Notes: generated from the letters alone by a model not told the origin. Positions 23,250 to 32,217 are shown, counted from the first letter of the stretch. The stretch is 41,898 bases of DNA from Prevotella sp. (GCA_017445845.1 JAFSRY010000083.1:1-41898); one strand, 5' to 3'. Translations and numbers: made by a program.

Positions 23250-25886
23250 TTAATATTCTGATGGTAAGAGGAATGCGAGGATTCCTTGCATGATGTCGGC
23301 TCGGTCGGCGTATCCTTCGATACATTCCAGCGGGAATCCCATGACAAAAGTGCGTGCCGTGGAATGCGGGCTCTGCCATGCCACACCGGCTGACCGCCCG
23401 TCGCTATAGGCTAAAGCACAGAAGGCCTCGCCGGTGGGTGTCAGCACTTCCGGGTGTTGTACGGCATAATGTCGATGGTTCAGTTCGCGTTGAATAGTGA
23501 ACTCGCGACCGAGTCCGTTGATGTTGTTTCCGAAGACTTCGTCGCCGGGTGCATAGCCGACATGGAGGACATTATTGAGAAACCCTTGTTCTTCCGGGGT
23601 TGTCATGTCAGAGCCGATGAAGGCTCCGCTGACCAATAGGCGTCCTCCTGTCTGCATATAGGCGCGCAACGCCATTTGCAGTCTCGGTGTGAATGTTTTG
23701 TAGTACTCCAATGAATGTCCGTCATTGCGTTGGAGACCGAGGATGAGGTCGATGGCATCATATTGGCCGAGGTCCACTTCTCCTCGTTCGACAGCCTCAA
23801 TGGAGGTTGATGTGACAGAATACCGCTGATTGGAGGCAATGACTGCCGTATGGCTTACGGGGAAGTCAAATGAGTTGCCGGCAATGAAATGACCTTCGAG
23901 TTCGTTGCCGCTGTATCCCAGACCGTCTTCACCTCCCTTGCCCATCGTTGAGCGGTCGAAACATACTTGATTGCCGGAGAAGCCTGCCGTCAGACCATAG
24001 CTGACACCAATATCCTGCCAGAGATTAAATCCTTGTTCATTTTCGTTGTTGACAACAGCAGGCGAAGAGAGCCGTGTGAAGCCATTGATAATTAGAATTT
24101 GTTTCTCTGACAAAGGATTGAAGGTGGCAGAAAGTGTTTCGGAGGGCAATGACTCTCCGCCTTTGTTGCAGGCTGTGATGCGGAAGTTATACTGCACGCC
24201 CGGCTCGAGCTTGACCGTTGTCGTCGTGCCTCGCTCGATGAGTTGACCGTTGTCAAACCCGTTTCGTCCCTTGGCGGTATAGAGAATATAGCTTTGAGGT
24301 TTTGCCGAGGGTTCCTTTTCGTCCTGTTGAGGCCGCCATGAGAGTTGTATGCGGTCTTTGTCGGTCCATTCCATCGTGAAGTCGACGGGTGGAAGGGGTG
24401 CCACGACAAACGGTCGTCCATGCTGTTCGCAGATGAAACGCAGGATGGTCTTATAGATGCTTCGTGCCATTGTGAAACGGAAGTTCGGGTCCAGCCCATA
24501 CCTCATGTCGGGGAAACTCTGATGCGAGAGGGTTTCGAGAATAGCCGACGGAACCTCAGGCAGTCGGGTCTCGGAATAGTTGCGGTCCCACAAGGCACGT
24601 GCCTCGAAGCAGTGGTATTTTGCCTGTACATCATCAATCAGATTCGACAGCAAGTCGGCGGCAAAGTCTTTCGATGCCATTCGTGAGATGCCGCTGTTGA
24701 GGCGTCCGTCGTTAAATGCTGTCGTGCAGATAGCAAGCGGACCTATCAAAGACTCGCCGTCGGGTTTGTATCCGGCGTCACTATGAATCGCCAATGACAG
24801 TTCGATGGGGACGCCGAGTCCCTCTTTTGTCGGCATATACATGCTACCTCCACCTATCCAATTGGACATGAGCGAGCGGACATTGATGTCGTCGGAATAA
24901 TCGTCGACACCCTTCTTTGAACTATAGACAGCATAAGGTGCTCCAGCCCATTGGGCGTAATAGCGAGCAGCCTCAAGACAGCGAGGAAGGTTGCTGACGG
25001 TTCCGCCACGAACGATGTTACCCATGCCGCCACCCAACCGGACGGCATCAGTTGTTACGACCGTTTTCTTTGATTTAGAGTAGTTGGTGACAACTATGCG
25101 ATTTTGTTCTGAGCAACCCGCATCGAAATCGAACGTTCCGAGGTAAACCCATGTAGAACCACCCATCTGCTGATTGACTCTAAACTCAGTGGCTTCCCCT
25201 TTGTGATAGACGATATATTGTGCATCGGGGGCAGAGTTCTTCTGCGTTTGATAGCTGACGTAGACGGCATATCGCCCGGACTCGGGAATGTTGGGCTGAT
25301 AGCTGACGAGACTTGAGCGTCGTTCGCTCTTTGTCGTCTTAGCCATTCGGGCAGTACCGTCGGCAAATGGATTATCACCATCGTTATATACGGTCTTCCT
25401 TTGGGCAAATCCAGGCATACTGGTGGCTGACCATCGTTGTTGGGTGTTCACCTCAAGGTATTGTGGTGCCGGGTGTGTGTCGTTGTCGACGATGACCTCT
25501 TGTTTCTGCCAGTCTCTCTCACGCGGGCTGAAAACGACAGCCCCTGCCCGTTCGAGCATGGGGATAAGATAGGGCACGACAATGGTTTGTGTGTAGAGGT
25601 CTTCCGTCGTTGAAAAGAGATAGGGTCGTTGCCACTTCCATGTTTCCTTGGTCTGGTCGTAATAATACCCGTGGCTGGCCCAAAGGGCGATGTGTCTGTT
25701 TTGAAGACCTTGGCTGATTTTATTAGGCCGCGAAACGTTCTCAACCCAGGGATTACCTTTGTAGTCGATACGTCCCCAGGCTTCTTTCAGGCGTATATGG
25801 TCTTGTGCCAATGCATTTGTGGCACACAAGGCAACGAGGATGATAAATGAACCGTGTCTTAAAAAACTATTCTTCATTCTTTTCAT
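23250..25886 (-). CDS. Secreted amidase_3-like protein with golvesin-like insert and FN3 domain (xanthan-lyase-type annotation)
   Basis: This 878-residue protein has a signal peptide (about 1-28, ending TNALAQ). The pieces of an N-acetylmuramoyl-L-alanine amidase fold are split: the first part has ALWASHGYYYD (His72) and YLIPMLERAGAVVFSPRERD, the second has ELSLAIHSDAGY (His368) and PSAILETLSHQSFPDM (Glu451). Between them, at about 195-285, is a golvesin C-terminal-like beta domain (ESGRYAVYVSYQ...). A fibronectin type III domain follows (about 500-595), then a Rossmann-like C-terminal half (GGRLLVSGAFIGSDM). It is likely a periplasmic or surface protein acting on glycan or peptidoglycan. Databases often call relatives xanthan lyase, but nothing here supports that activity. 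Confidence 0.75.
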   Translation of the reverse strand: MKRMKNSFLRHGSFIILVALCATNALAQDHIRLKEAWGRIDYKGNPWVENVSRPNKISQGLQNRHIALWASHGYYYDQTKETWKWQRPYLFSTTEDLYTQTIVVPYLIPMLERAGAVVFSPRERDWQKQEVIVDNDTHPAPQYLEVNTQQRWSATSMPGFAQRKTVYNDGDNPFADGTARMAKTTKSERRSSLVSYQPNIPESGRYAVYVSYQTQKNSAPDAQYIVYHKGEATEFRVNQQMGGSTWVYLGTFDFDAGCSEQNRIVVTNYSKSKKTVVTTDAVRLGGGMGNIVRGGTVSNLPRCLEAARYYAQWAGAPYAVYSSKKGVDDYSDDINVRSLMSNWIGGGSMYMPTKEGLGVPIELSLAIHSDAGYKPDGESLIGPLAICTTAFNDGRLNSGISRMASKDFAADLLSNLIDDVQAKYHCFEARALWDRNYSETRLPEVPSAILETLSHQSFPDMRYGLDPNFRFTMARSIYKTILRFICEQHGRPFVVAPLPPVDFTMEWTDKDRIQLSWRPQQDEKEPSAKPQSYILYTAKGRNGFDNGQLIERGTTTTVKLEPGVQYNFRITACNKGGESLPSETLSATFNPLSEKQILIINGFTRLSSPAVVNNENEQGFNLWQDIGVSYGLTAGFSGNQVCFDRSTMGKGGEDGLGYSGNELEGHFIAGNSFDFPVSHTAVIASNQRYSVTSTSIEAVERGEVDLGQYDAIDLILGLQRNDGHSLEYYKTFTPRLQMALRAYMQTGGRLLVSGAFIGSDMTTPEEQGFLNNVLHVGYAPGDEVFGNNINGLGREFTIQRELNHRHYAVQHPEVLTPTGEAFCALAYSDGRSAGVAWQSPHSTARTFVMGFPLECIEGYADRADIMQGILAFLLPSEY

Positions 25887-25917
25887 CCCATTTTCATTCT
25901 TTCATTTTCTCATTCTT

Positions 25918-26478
25918 TCATTCTTCCCCAAGACCTGTTGTGAAGTTCTCGGGCTTTTTTCCCCGATAGCCTTTGAAGTAGGACTTTATCTTGGGCATGT
26001 CTGCCTCCATGTTACCCGTAGGCTTGAAAAGCTGTGTGCATTCAATCAGCTTGCGCTCATAGTCGAGACCATAGAGTAAGATAGGCATATCGGCTTTCAG
26101 GGCAATAAAGTAGAAACCTTTCTTCCACTCGGCTGTTGCCTTGCGTGTGCCTTCAGGAGTGATGCAGAGTCGGAATGTCTTGCTCTCCCGGGCGCGTTCA
26201 GCCAGCTGGTCGGTCAAGCTGGTCTTGCGACTTCTATGAACGGGCACTCCCCCCAAGGCCCTGAACAAATAGCCCAGGGGCCAGAAGAACCATTCCTTTT
26301 TCATCAGGAACCCAATCTTGATTCCTTCGGCACCCGAATAGAGCTGGCCTAACAAAAAGTCCCAGTTGCTGGTATGTGGAGCGAGGCATATAATAAACTT
26401 ATCAGGAAAGTCAACCGTAATGTTAGCCTTCCATCCGAGCCGACGGTACAGCATCCATTGGCAGAATTGTTGCCACAT
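25918..26478 (-). CDS. PlsC-like lysophospholipid acyltransferase
   Basis: This 186-residue enzyme has the acyltransferase motif HTSNWD (the HX4D catalytic box, in ICLAPHTSNWDF), a glycerol-phosphate-binding region GGVPVHRS, and motif III in ITPEGTRKATAEWKKGFY. It should acylate a lysophospholipid or a related lipid at the inner membrane. It is shorter than canonical PlsC and lacks an obvious long membrane anchor. It follows the 87-residue gene by 5 nt, so the two are likely co-transcribed. Confidence 0.88.
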   Translation of the reverse strand: MWQQFCQWMLYRRLGWKANITVDFPDKFIICLAPHTSNWDFLLGQLYSGAEGIKIGFLMKKEWFFWPLGYLFRALGGVPVHRSRKTSLTDQLAERARESKTFRLCITPEGTRKATAEWKKGFYFIALKADMPILLYGLDYERKLIECTQLFKPTGNMEADMPKIKSYFKGYRGKKPENFTTGLGEE

Positions 26479-26483
26479 GATAT

Positions 26484-26747
26484 CTATAATTTGTTAATCT
26501 GTTCAACCAACTGGTCGAGTTCCTTTCCGAAGCCTTCGATGACGGCCTTGAAATAGTTCTTCGGCTCCATGCCAGGTTCAGTATGAGAGAGTCGCTTCAC
26601 AAAGTCCTGACGTATTTCCTGTATCTTCAGCATGAGTTTGTCGGCTGCTGCTTCTTTTTCCTTGTTGAAGGAAACGGCCAGGCAGGCTGTCATGAGTTCG
26701 TCACATGCAAAATTGATGGAATCTTTCAAATCTTTTTTCTTTGCCAT
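26484..26747 (-). CDS. Small hypothetical protein (87 residues)
   Basis: I do not recognise a named family. The protein starts MAKKKDLKDSINFACDELMT, is helical and charged, contains one Cys in each of the segments FACDEL and TACLAV, and has no membrane segment. It is the first gene of the long minus-strand envelope cluster, separated from the acyltransferase by only 5 nt. A -7 element lies about 60 nt upstream. Confidence 0.65.
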   Translation of the reverse strand: MAKKKDLKDSINFACDELMTACLAVSFNKEKEAAADKLMLKIQEIRQDFVKRLSHTEPGMEPKNYFKAVIEGFGKELDQLVEQINKL

Positions 26748-26805
26748 AGTATTTTTGAGTTTATGAGTTTTTCATCATGACGATGAGTTACCTTGATTTC
26801 ATTGG

Positions 26806-26813
26806 CAAAGATA
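26806..26813 (-). promoter_or_regulatory. Probable -7 element for the envelope gene cluster
   Basis: TATCTTTG on the minus strand, 58 nt upstream of the 87-residue gene. No strong -33 element is visible at the standard distance. It is the best candidate for the main promoter of the 26747-14981 cluster. Confidence 0.5.
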
Positions 26814-26908
26814 GGAAAAAAAATGCAACGATGGGCATTTTATTCTAAAAAAGTTTCAAAAAAGAGTGTTTTCTTTTCCCTTTATGCTCTTTTTTCGTGA
26901 AAAAGCAG

Positions 26909-26916
26909 TAATTTTG
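26909..26916 (+). promoter_or_regulatory. Probable -7 element of pfp
   Basis: TAATTTTG, 43 nt upstream of the pfp start at 26960. It overlaps the ATG at 26918 only by position, which argues against that earlier start. Confidence 0.55.
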
Positions 26917-26959
26917 CATGTCAGAAATCATTATTCATTATTATAATAAAAGACAAAAC

Positions 26960-28600
26960 ATGGAAAAAAGTGCATTGCAAATTGCAAGAGCAGCCTATCA
27001 GCCGAAGTTGCCTAAGGCACTTCAGGGCGCAGTGAAAATCAAGGAAGGTGCTCCGACACAGAGCGTCGACAATCAGGAAGAAATCAAAGCCCTCTTCCCC
27101 AACACCTACGGAATGCCGCTCGTAGAGTTTGAACCAGCCGAAGTGATGGATGCCACAAAGATGAATGTGGGAGTCATCCTCAGCGGTGGTCAGGCTCCTG
27201 GTGGACACAATGTGATCAGTGGCCTTTTCGATGGTATCAAGAAACTGAACCCCGAGAACCATCTTTATGGTTTCCTTATGGGTCCTGGCGGTCTCGTAGA
27301 CCACAAGTATATTGAAATCACGGAGGACTTCCTGAAGGACTATCGCAACACTGGCGGTTTCGACATGATTGGTTCCGGTCGCACCAAGCTTGAAGAGGTA
27401 GAACAGTTTGAGAAGGGTATAGAAATTCTTCGCAAACTCGACATCAAGGCACTCGTCATCATTGGTGGCGACGACTCCAACACCAATGCCTGTGTGTTAG
27501 CTGAGTACTATGCTGCCAAGAAGTATGGCGTACAAGTCATCGGCTGCCCGAAAACCATCGACGGCGACTTGAAGAACGACCAGATAGAGACCTCTTTCGG
27601 TTTCGATACAGCCTGCAAGACCTATGCAGAGCTTATTGGTAACATTGAGCGCGACTGCAACTCTGCACGCAAGTACTGGCACTTCGTGAAGTTGATGGGA
27701 CGTTCGGCTTCCCACATCGCCCTCGAATGTGCTCTGCAGACGCAACCTAACATCTGCCTGATTTCAGAAGAAGTAGAGGCTCAGGACCAGACCCTCAACG
27801 AGATTGTCGAGCACATTGCCGACATCGTGGCTTATCGAGCTGCACAGGGTAACAATTTCGGTGTCGTCCTCATTCCCGAAGGACTCATCGAGTTCATTCC
27901 TGCCATCGGTCGCCTCATCCAGGAACTCAACGACCTGCTTGCAGCCCATGGCGACGACTACAAGGACCTCGGCAAGCAGGCCCAGCGCGAATACATCCTT
28001 TCTCACCTCTCCAAGGAGAATGCCGCTACGTTCGCAACGCTGCCTGAGGGTGTAGCCCGCCAGCTTTCTCTCGACCGCGATCCTCACGGAAACGTCCAGG
28101 TGTCGCTCATCGAGACCGAGAAACTCATCTCTGAGATGGTAGCTGCCAAACTCGACGAATGGAAGAAGACCGGTAAGTATGTCGGCAAGTTTGCTCCCCA
28201 GCATCACTTCTTCGGCTATGAAGGACGTTGCGCCGCTCCGTCGAACTTCGACGCCGACTACTGCTATGCCCTCGGCACCAGTGCTTCCTATCTTATCGCC
28301 AATGGTAAGACGGGATATATGGCCATTGTCAAGAACACCACTTCTACTACTGACGAGTGGAAGGCCGGCGGTGTGCCCATTACGATGATGATGAACATGG
28401 AACGCCGCAACGGTAAGATGAAACCTGTCATCCGCAAGGCTCTCGTTGAACTCGACGGCAAACCCTTCAAGGCTCTCGCCGCCAAGCGTGAGGAGTGGGC
28501 AAAGAACACTTGCTATGTCTATCCCGGACCAATTCAGTACTGGGGACCCAGCGAGGTGTGCGACCTGCCTACTAAGACACTGGCACTCGAGCAGAGCTAA
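26960..28600 (+). CDS. pfp: Diphosphate-fructose-6-phosphate 1-phosphotransferase (PPi-PFK)
   Basis: From ATG at 26960 this is a 546-residue long-form PPi-dependent phosphofructokinase. Key motifs are GVILSGGQAPGGHN (71-84), GGDDSNT (169-175), where the second Asp is the residue that excludes ATP and marks PPi use, and PKTIDGDL (197-204) with the catalytic Asp. It interconverts fructose-6-phosphate and fructose-1,6-bisphosphate with pyrophosphate, the common glycolytic step in Bacteroidales. The earlier frame start at 26918 lies on the promoter. A hairpin follows the stop. Confidence 0.94.
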   Translation: MEKSALQIARAAYQPKLPKALQGAVKIKEGAPTQSVDNQEEIKALFPNTYGMPLVEFEPAEVMDATKMNVGVILSGGQAPGGHNVISGLFDGIKKLNPENHLYGFLMGPGGLVDHKYIEITEDFLKDYRNTGGFDMIGSGRTKLEEVEQFEKGIEILRKLDIKALVIIGGDDSNTNACVLAEYYAAKKYGVQVIGCPKTIDGDLKNDQIETSFGFDTACKTYAELIGNIERDCNSARKYWHFVKLMGRSASHIALECALQTQPNICLISEEVEAQDQTLNEIVEHIADIVAYRAAQGNNFGVVLIPEGLIEFIPAIGRLIQELNDLLAAHGDDYKDLGKQAQREYILSHLSKENAATFATLPEGVARQLSLDRDPHGNVQVSLIETEKLISEMVAAKLDEWKKTGKYVGKFAPQHHFFGYEGRCAAPSNFDADYCYALGTSASYLIANGKTGYMAIVKNTTSTTDEWKAGGVPITMMMNMERRNGKMKPVIRKALVELDGKPFKALAAKREEWAKNTCYVYPGPIQYWGPSEVCDLPTKTLALEQS

Positions 28601-28620
28601 TAACTCTCAACACCATTCAT

Positions 28621-28655
28621 AGTGGACGGGTAGGGTAGCCTGCCCGTTCCACTTT
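28621..28655 (+). terminator. Hairpin after pfp
   Basis: AGTGGACGGG (28621-28630) pairs with CCCGTTCCACT (28643-28653) with one bulged base, followed by a short T-run (TTT). It lies 20 nt after the pfp stop and before the GH25 gene. A modest terminator. Confidence 0.5.
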
Positions 28656-28673
28656 CCCATCCGTCTCTCCATC

Positions 28674-29528
28674 ATGCCTCAAGCAGCAAAGAAACAAACA
28701 ACAGACAGAAAGAAACCCACAAGGCGAAAGCCCAGGGCTCAAGCCAAAGGTCATGGGAACGCTGTCTTCAAGAAGTTTCCATCGTGGGCATGGTGGACGG
28801 GCGGATTTTTTGTTCTTGCCCTCTACGTCTGGCTGTTCTGGTATTTTTTCGTCGGTCCTACCGGACTGCGCTGGCGGGCATGGTATGGCGACCAGAAATA
28901 TCCCGACGGTTTTGAAGTGCGCGGCATCGACATATCTCACTATCAAGGCACTATCGACTGGGATGCCCTTCAACATGCAACCATCAACGGTTCGCCTTTG
29001 CGGTTTATCATGATGAAGAGTACCGAGGGTGCCAATCGCATGGACGACACCTTCAACGACAACTTCTATCAAGCTCGCGAATATGGTTATATCCGTGGAG
29101 CCTACCACTTTTGGAGCACTTCTTCTTCGGCAAAAGCCCAGGCGCGTTATTTCCTCAAGCAGGTGCACCTTGAAGAAGGCGACCTTCCGCCCATTCTCGA
29201 TGTCGAGAAGAAACCGGCAGGACAGTCGGTGGAAGACTTCCAGCGTGACATCCTCACATGGCTGCACACCGTCGAGGACCGCTATCATGTGAAGCCCATC
29301 ATCTACACCTATTATAAGTTCAAGCAAAGCTATCTCAGTGCGCCCGTTTTCGACGACTATCCCTATTGGATAGCCCACTATTATGTAGAGAAACTGGGAT
29401 ACAAGGGCGAATGGCGTTTCTGGCAACACACTGACAGCGGACAACTGCCTGGCATCAAAGGGTATGTCGACCTCAACGTTTACAACGGTTCATATTATGA
29501 CCTTAGAAAAATGACAATCGGAAATTGA
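28674..29528 (+). CDS. Glycoside hydrolase family 25 lysozyme-like protein, membrane-anchored
   Basis: This 284-residue protein has a very basic cytoplasmic tail (about 1-30), one hydrophobic helix (about 38-60), and a GH25 muramidase domain from about 80 to the end. The family pattern is intact: GIDISHYQG with Asp86, the acidic pair in ILDVE (Asp176, Glu178), and the C-terminal WQHTDSGQLPGI and VDLNVYNG. GH25 enzymes cleave the MurNAc-GlcNAc bond. The anchor places the catalytic domain in the periplasm, where it could remodel the cell wall. No lysis cassette or phage genes surround it, so a housekeeping or peptidoglycan-turnover role is more likely than a phage origin. Confidence 0.9.
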   Translation: MPQAAKKQTTDRKKPTRRKPRAQAKGHGNAVFKKFPSWAWWTGGFFVLALYVWLFWYFFVGPTGLRWRAWYGDQKYPDGFEVRGIDISHYQGTIDWDALQHATINGSPLRFIMMKSTEGANRMDDTFNDNFYQAREYGYIRGAYHFWSTSSSAKAQARYFLKQVHLEEGDLPPILDVEKKPAGQSVEDFQRDILTWLHTVEDRYHVKPIIYTYYKFKQSYLSAPVFDDYPYWIAHYYVEKLGYKGEWRFWQHTDSGQLPGIKGYVDLNVYNGSYYDLRKMTIGN

Positions 29529-29682
29529 CGCCTATTGCCATTCGCTAATCATAGCCATACATTTTTTCTGTAAATAATCCCCACCGAACAAACCATCTGT
29601 TTAGTTGAAAAGTTCGGCAACTCCATCTTTTTGTCCTATTTTTCCCATAAAAACTAAAATATTAACCCAAAATGAAAAATAG

Positions 29683-29748
29683 TGCACAAAAATTTTGGGA
29701 TTGTGCAAATAAGATATTACCTTTGCACAGAATTTTAAAAATTGTGCA
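29683..29748. promoter_or_regulatory. Twin inverted-repeat sites around the acyl-CoA synthetase promoter
   Basis: Two 25-nt sites of the form TGCACA-N13-TGTGCA lie at 29683-29707 and 29724-29748, 41 nt apart centre to centre and in the same arrangement. The first covers the -33 element, the second starts inside the -7 element and runs past the start point. Their inner halves form a third dyad, TGTGCAAA-N12-TTTGCACA (29702-29729). The layout is what a dimeric regulator binding both sites would need. Confidence 0.6.
29694..29725 (+). promoter_or_regulatory. Promoter of the acyl-CoA synthetase / kds operon
   Basis: TTTG (29694-29697), 20 nt, then TACCTTTG (29718-29725), an exact Bacteroidetes promoter, about 69 nt before the chosen start at 29795. 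Confidence 0.75.
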
Positions 29749-29794
29749 GACAGACCCCACCCGCACGCATATAAAAAAGAAGTATAAAAAGAAT

Positions 29795-31456
29795 ATGGAA
29801 CAAATACCAAGTTTCAATGCGTTGATTGAACAGTCAATCATCAAGAACTGGGACCTCGACGCACTGACCGACTACAAGGGAACCACTCTACAGTATCACG
29901 ACGTAGCCCGTAAGATAGAGAAACTACACATCATGTTTGAAAACGGTGGCGTCAAGCGAGGCGACAAGATTGCGCTCTGCGGACGCAACAGTGCCAACTG
30001 GGCCGTAGCATTTTTTGCAACACTCACCTACGGGGCAGTAGCCGTTCCCATCCTCCATGAATTCACAGCCGATCAAGTCCATAATATCGTCAACCATTCC
30101 GATGCTAAAATTCTCTTTGCAGGAGATATTGTGGCAAAAAGCATAGACCCCACTCAGATGCCCAAGTTGGAAGGCATCATCAATATACCCGATTATTCTC
30201 TCTTGCTCTCGCGTACGGAACAACTCACTTATGCACGCGAACATCTTAATGAAATGTTCGGACGCAAATATCCCAAATATTTCCGTAAGGAGCATGTCAG
30301 CTACTACAAAGAGCAAAGCCCCGATGAGATGGCACTCATCAACTATACCAGCGGCACGACCGGATTCTCGAAAGGCGTTATGATACCCTATCGCGCCATG
30401 TGGAGCAACTGGGATTTCGCCGGTGAGGCCATGGGAAAGAACATCAAGCAAGGTGACAACTACATCTCCATCCTTCCGTTGGCTCACATGTACGGCATGG
30501 CATTCGAACTTATCTATGAGTTCTCCATCGGTATGCACATCTACTTCCTGAACCGTGTGCCGTCACCTGCCATTATCGCTCAGGCCTTTGCCGAGGTGAA
30601 ACCGTCTATTATCATTGCCGTACCGCTCATCATAGAGAAGATTATCAAGAAGCGCGTGCTTCCCAAACTGGAGAACAACACGATGAAGCTCCTCCTGAAG
30701 ATGCCCGTCATCAATAAGAAAGTCAATGAGCGCATCTGCGAACAGGTTGTCAATGCTTTTGGAGGAAACTTCTATGAAATCATTGTCGGAGGCGCAGGCA
30801 TCAACCAAGAAGTGGAAGCGTTCCTGAAGCGGATAGAATTCCCCTATACGGTCGGCTACGGAGCCACCGAGTGTGCCCCTATCATCTGCTATGCAGGTTG
30901 GGAAACCTTCAAGCAAGGTTCCTGCGGACGTGCTGCCAAGAATATGGAAGTGCGCATCGACAGCCCCGACCCAGCCAATATCCCTGGCGAAATCCTCACC
31001 CGCGGACTCAATGTCATGCTTGGATACTATAAGAACGAAGAAGCCACACGAAATACCATCGACAAAGACGGATGGTATCACACCGGCGACCTCGGACTGA
31101 TGGATCGAGAGGGCAACGTCTTCATCAAGGGACGTTCGAAGAACATGCTTCTCAGTTCTAACGGACAGAACATCTATCCAGAGGAGATTGAAGACAAGCT
31201 CAACTCAATGCCAATGGTCAGCGAGAGCGTCGTCGTGCAGCGTGAAGCTAAACTCGTCGGACTGGTCTATCCCGACTTTGATGAAGCCAAGGCAATGGGA
31301 TTCACACGCGAAGACCTCAACAACATCATGGAGCAGAACCGGCAGGAGCTCAACGCCATCCTGCCCGCCTACAGCAAACTCTCAGCCATACAGATTCATG
31401 ATGAGGAGTTTTCCAAGACTCCAAAGAAGAGCATCAAGAGATATCTCTATACATAA
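29795..31456 (+). CDS. Long-chain acyl-CoA synthetase-like AMP-binding protein
   Basis: From ATG at 29795 (MEQIPSFNALIEQSIIKNW) the enzyme has 553 residues. It is a member of the ANL superfamily: the ATP loop YTSGTTGFSKGV (about 183-194), the adenylate motif VGYGATECAP, and the hinge region GWYHTGDLGLMDREGNVFIK. It should activate a fatty acid to an acyl-adenylate and acyl-CoA (or acyl-ACP). The reading frame extends upstream to 29672 but that part overlaps the promoter and repeats. It is followed by kdsA after only 2 nt, which ties fatty-acid activation to the lipopolysaccharide genes in one transcript. Confidence 0.88.
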   Translation: MEQIPSFNALIEQSIIKNWDLDALTDYKGTTLQYHDVARKIEKLHIMFENGGVKRGDKIALCGRNSANWAVAFFATLTYGAVAVPILHEFTADQVHNIVNHSDAKILFAGDIVAKSIDPTQMPKLEGIINIPDYSLLLSRTEQLTYAREHLNEMFGRKYPKYFRKEHVSYYKEQSPDEMALINYTSGTTGFSKGVMIPYRAMWSNWDFAGEAMGKNIKQGDNYISILPLAHMYGMAFELIYEFSIGMHIYFLNRVPSPAIIAQAFAEVKPSIIIAVPLIIEKIIKKRVLPKLENNTMKLLLKMPVINKKVNERICEQVVNAFGGNFYEIIVGGAGINQEVEAFLKRIEFPYTVGYGATECAPIICYAGWETFKQGSCGRAAKNMEVRIDSPDPANIPGEILTRGLNVMLGYYKNEEATRNTIDKDGWYHTGDLGLMDREGNVFIKGRSKNMLLSSNGQNIYPEEIEDKLNSMPMVSESVVVQREAKLVGLVYPDFDEAKAMGFTREDLNNIMEQNRQELNAILPAYSKLSAIQIHDEEFSKTPKKSIKRYLYT

Positions 31457-31458
31457 GC

Positions 31459-32217
31459 ATGAACCCCATATTCATTGCAGGACCCTGTGTCATCGAGTCA
31501 CAAGAACTCCTCGACACCGTCGCCAGCCGGTTGGTGGAAATCAACCGTCACTACGATATCGACATCATCTTCAAGGCCTCCTTTGACAAGGCCAACCGCA
31601 CCTCCATACATTCCTTTCGGGGACCGGGACTTGCTGAAGGTATGCGTATGCTCAAACGTGTCAAGGACTGCTTCGGGCTTCGCATCCTCACTGACATTCA
31701 TGAGTCGTGGCAGGCAGAGCCGGTAGCCGAAGTCGCTGACATTCTGCAGATACCGGCCTTCCTCTGTCGGCAGACTGACCTTCTTGTCGCTGCCGCTCGG
31801 ACCGGGAAGACCGTCAACATCAAGAAAGCACAATTCCTCAGCGCCCACGACATGCGCTATCCCGTCGAAAAGGCCCGTGAGGCTGGTGCCAAGGAAGTAT
31901 GGCTCACCGAACGAGGCAACACCTTCGGATACAACAACCTCGTCGTCGACTTCCGCAATATTCCTGATATGAAGGAAATAGTGCCCACCGTCATCATGGA
32001 CTGCACCCACAGCGTACAGCGTCCAGGCTCTGGCGATGGCTCGAAAACCGGCGGTGACCGTCGTTTCGTTCCGTCGATGGCACTGGCGGCAAAAGCCTTC
32101 GGCGCAACGGGATATTTCTTTGAAGTCCATCCCACTCCAGACCAAGGACTCAGCGATGCCGCCAATATGCTTGAGCTCGATAATTTGGAACCCCTGATTG
32201 AGCAACTCCTTTTTTAA
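31459..32217 (+). CDS. kdsA: 3-deoxy-8-phosphooctulonate (Kdo-8-P) synthase
   Basis: This 252-residue TIM-barrel enzyme condenses phosphoenolpyruvate with arabinose-5-phosphate to Kdo-8-phosphate. Diagnostic stretches are FIAGPCVIES at the start, FKASFDKANRTSIHSFRGPG, VWLTERGNTFGYNNLVVDFR, and FEVHPTPDQGLSDAANMLEL near the C-terminus. It is shorter than the E. coli enzyme but has all the core segments. It shares a transcript with the upstream acyl-CoA synthetase and is followed by kdsD, the source of its substrate. Confidence 0.95.
   Translation: MNPIFIAGPCVIESQELLDTVASRLVEINRHYDIDIIFKASFDKANRTSIHSFRGPGLAEGMRMLKRVKDCFGLRILTDIHESWQAEPVAEVADILQIPAFLCRQTDLLVAAARTGKTVNIKKAQFLSAHDMRYPVEKAREAGAKEVWLTERGNTFGYNNLVVDFRNIPDMKEIVPTVIMDCTHSVQRPGSGDGSKTGGDRRFVPSMALAAKAFGATGYFFEVHPTPDQGLSDAANMLELDNLEPLIEQLLF

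Noticed and set aside
26918-26959. Upstream start for pfp (MSEIIIHYYNKRQN extension)
   Set aside because: The ATG at 26918 lies only 2 nt after the -7 element, and the extension is unlike the family N-terminus.
28674-29528. Phage lysis gene (GH25 lysozyme)
   Set aside because: No holin, phage structural or integrase genes are near; the protein has a basic tail and membrane anchor and lies among housekeeping genes.
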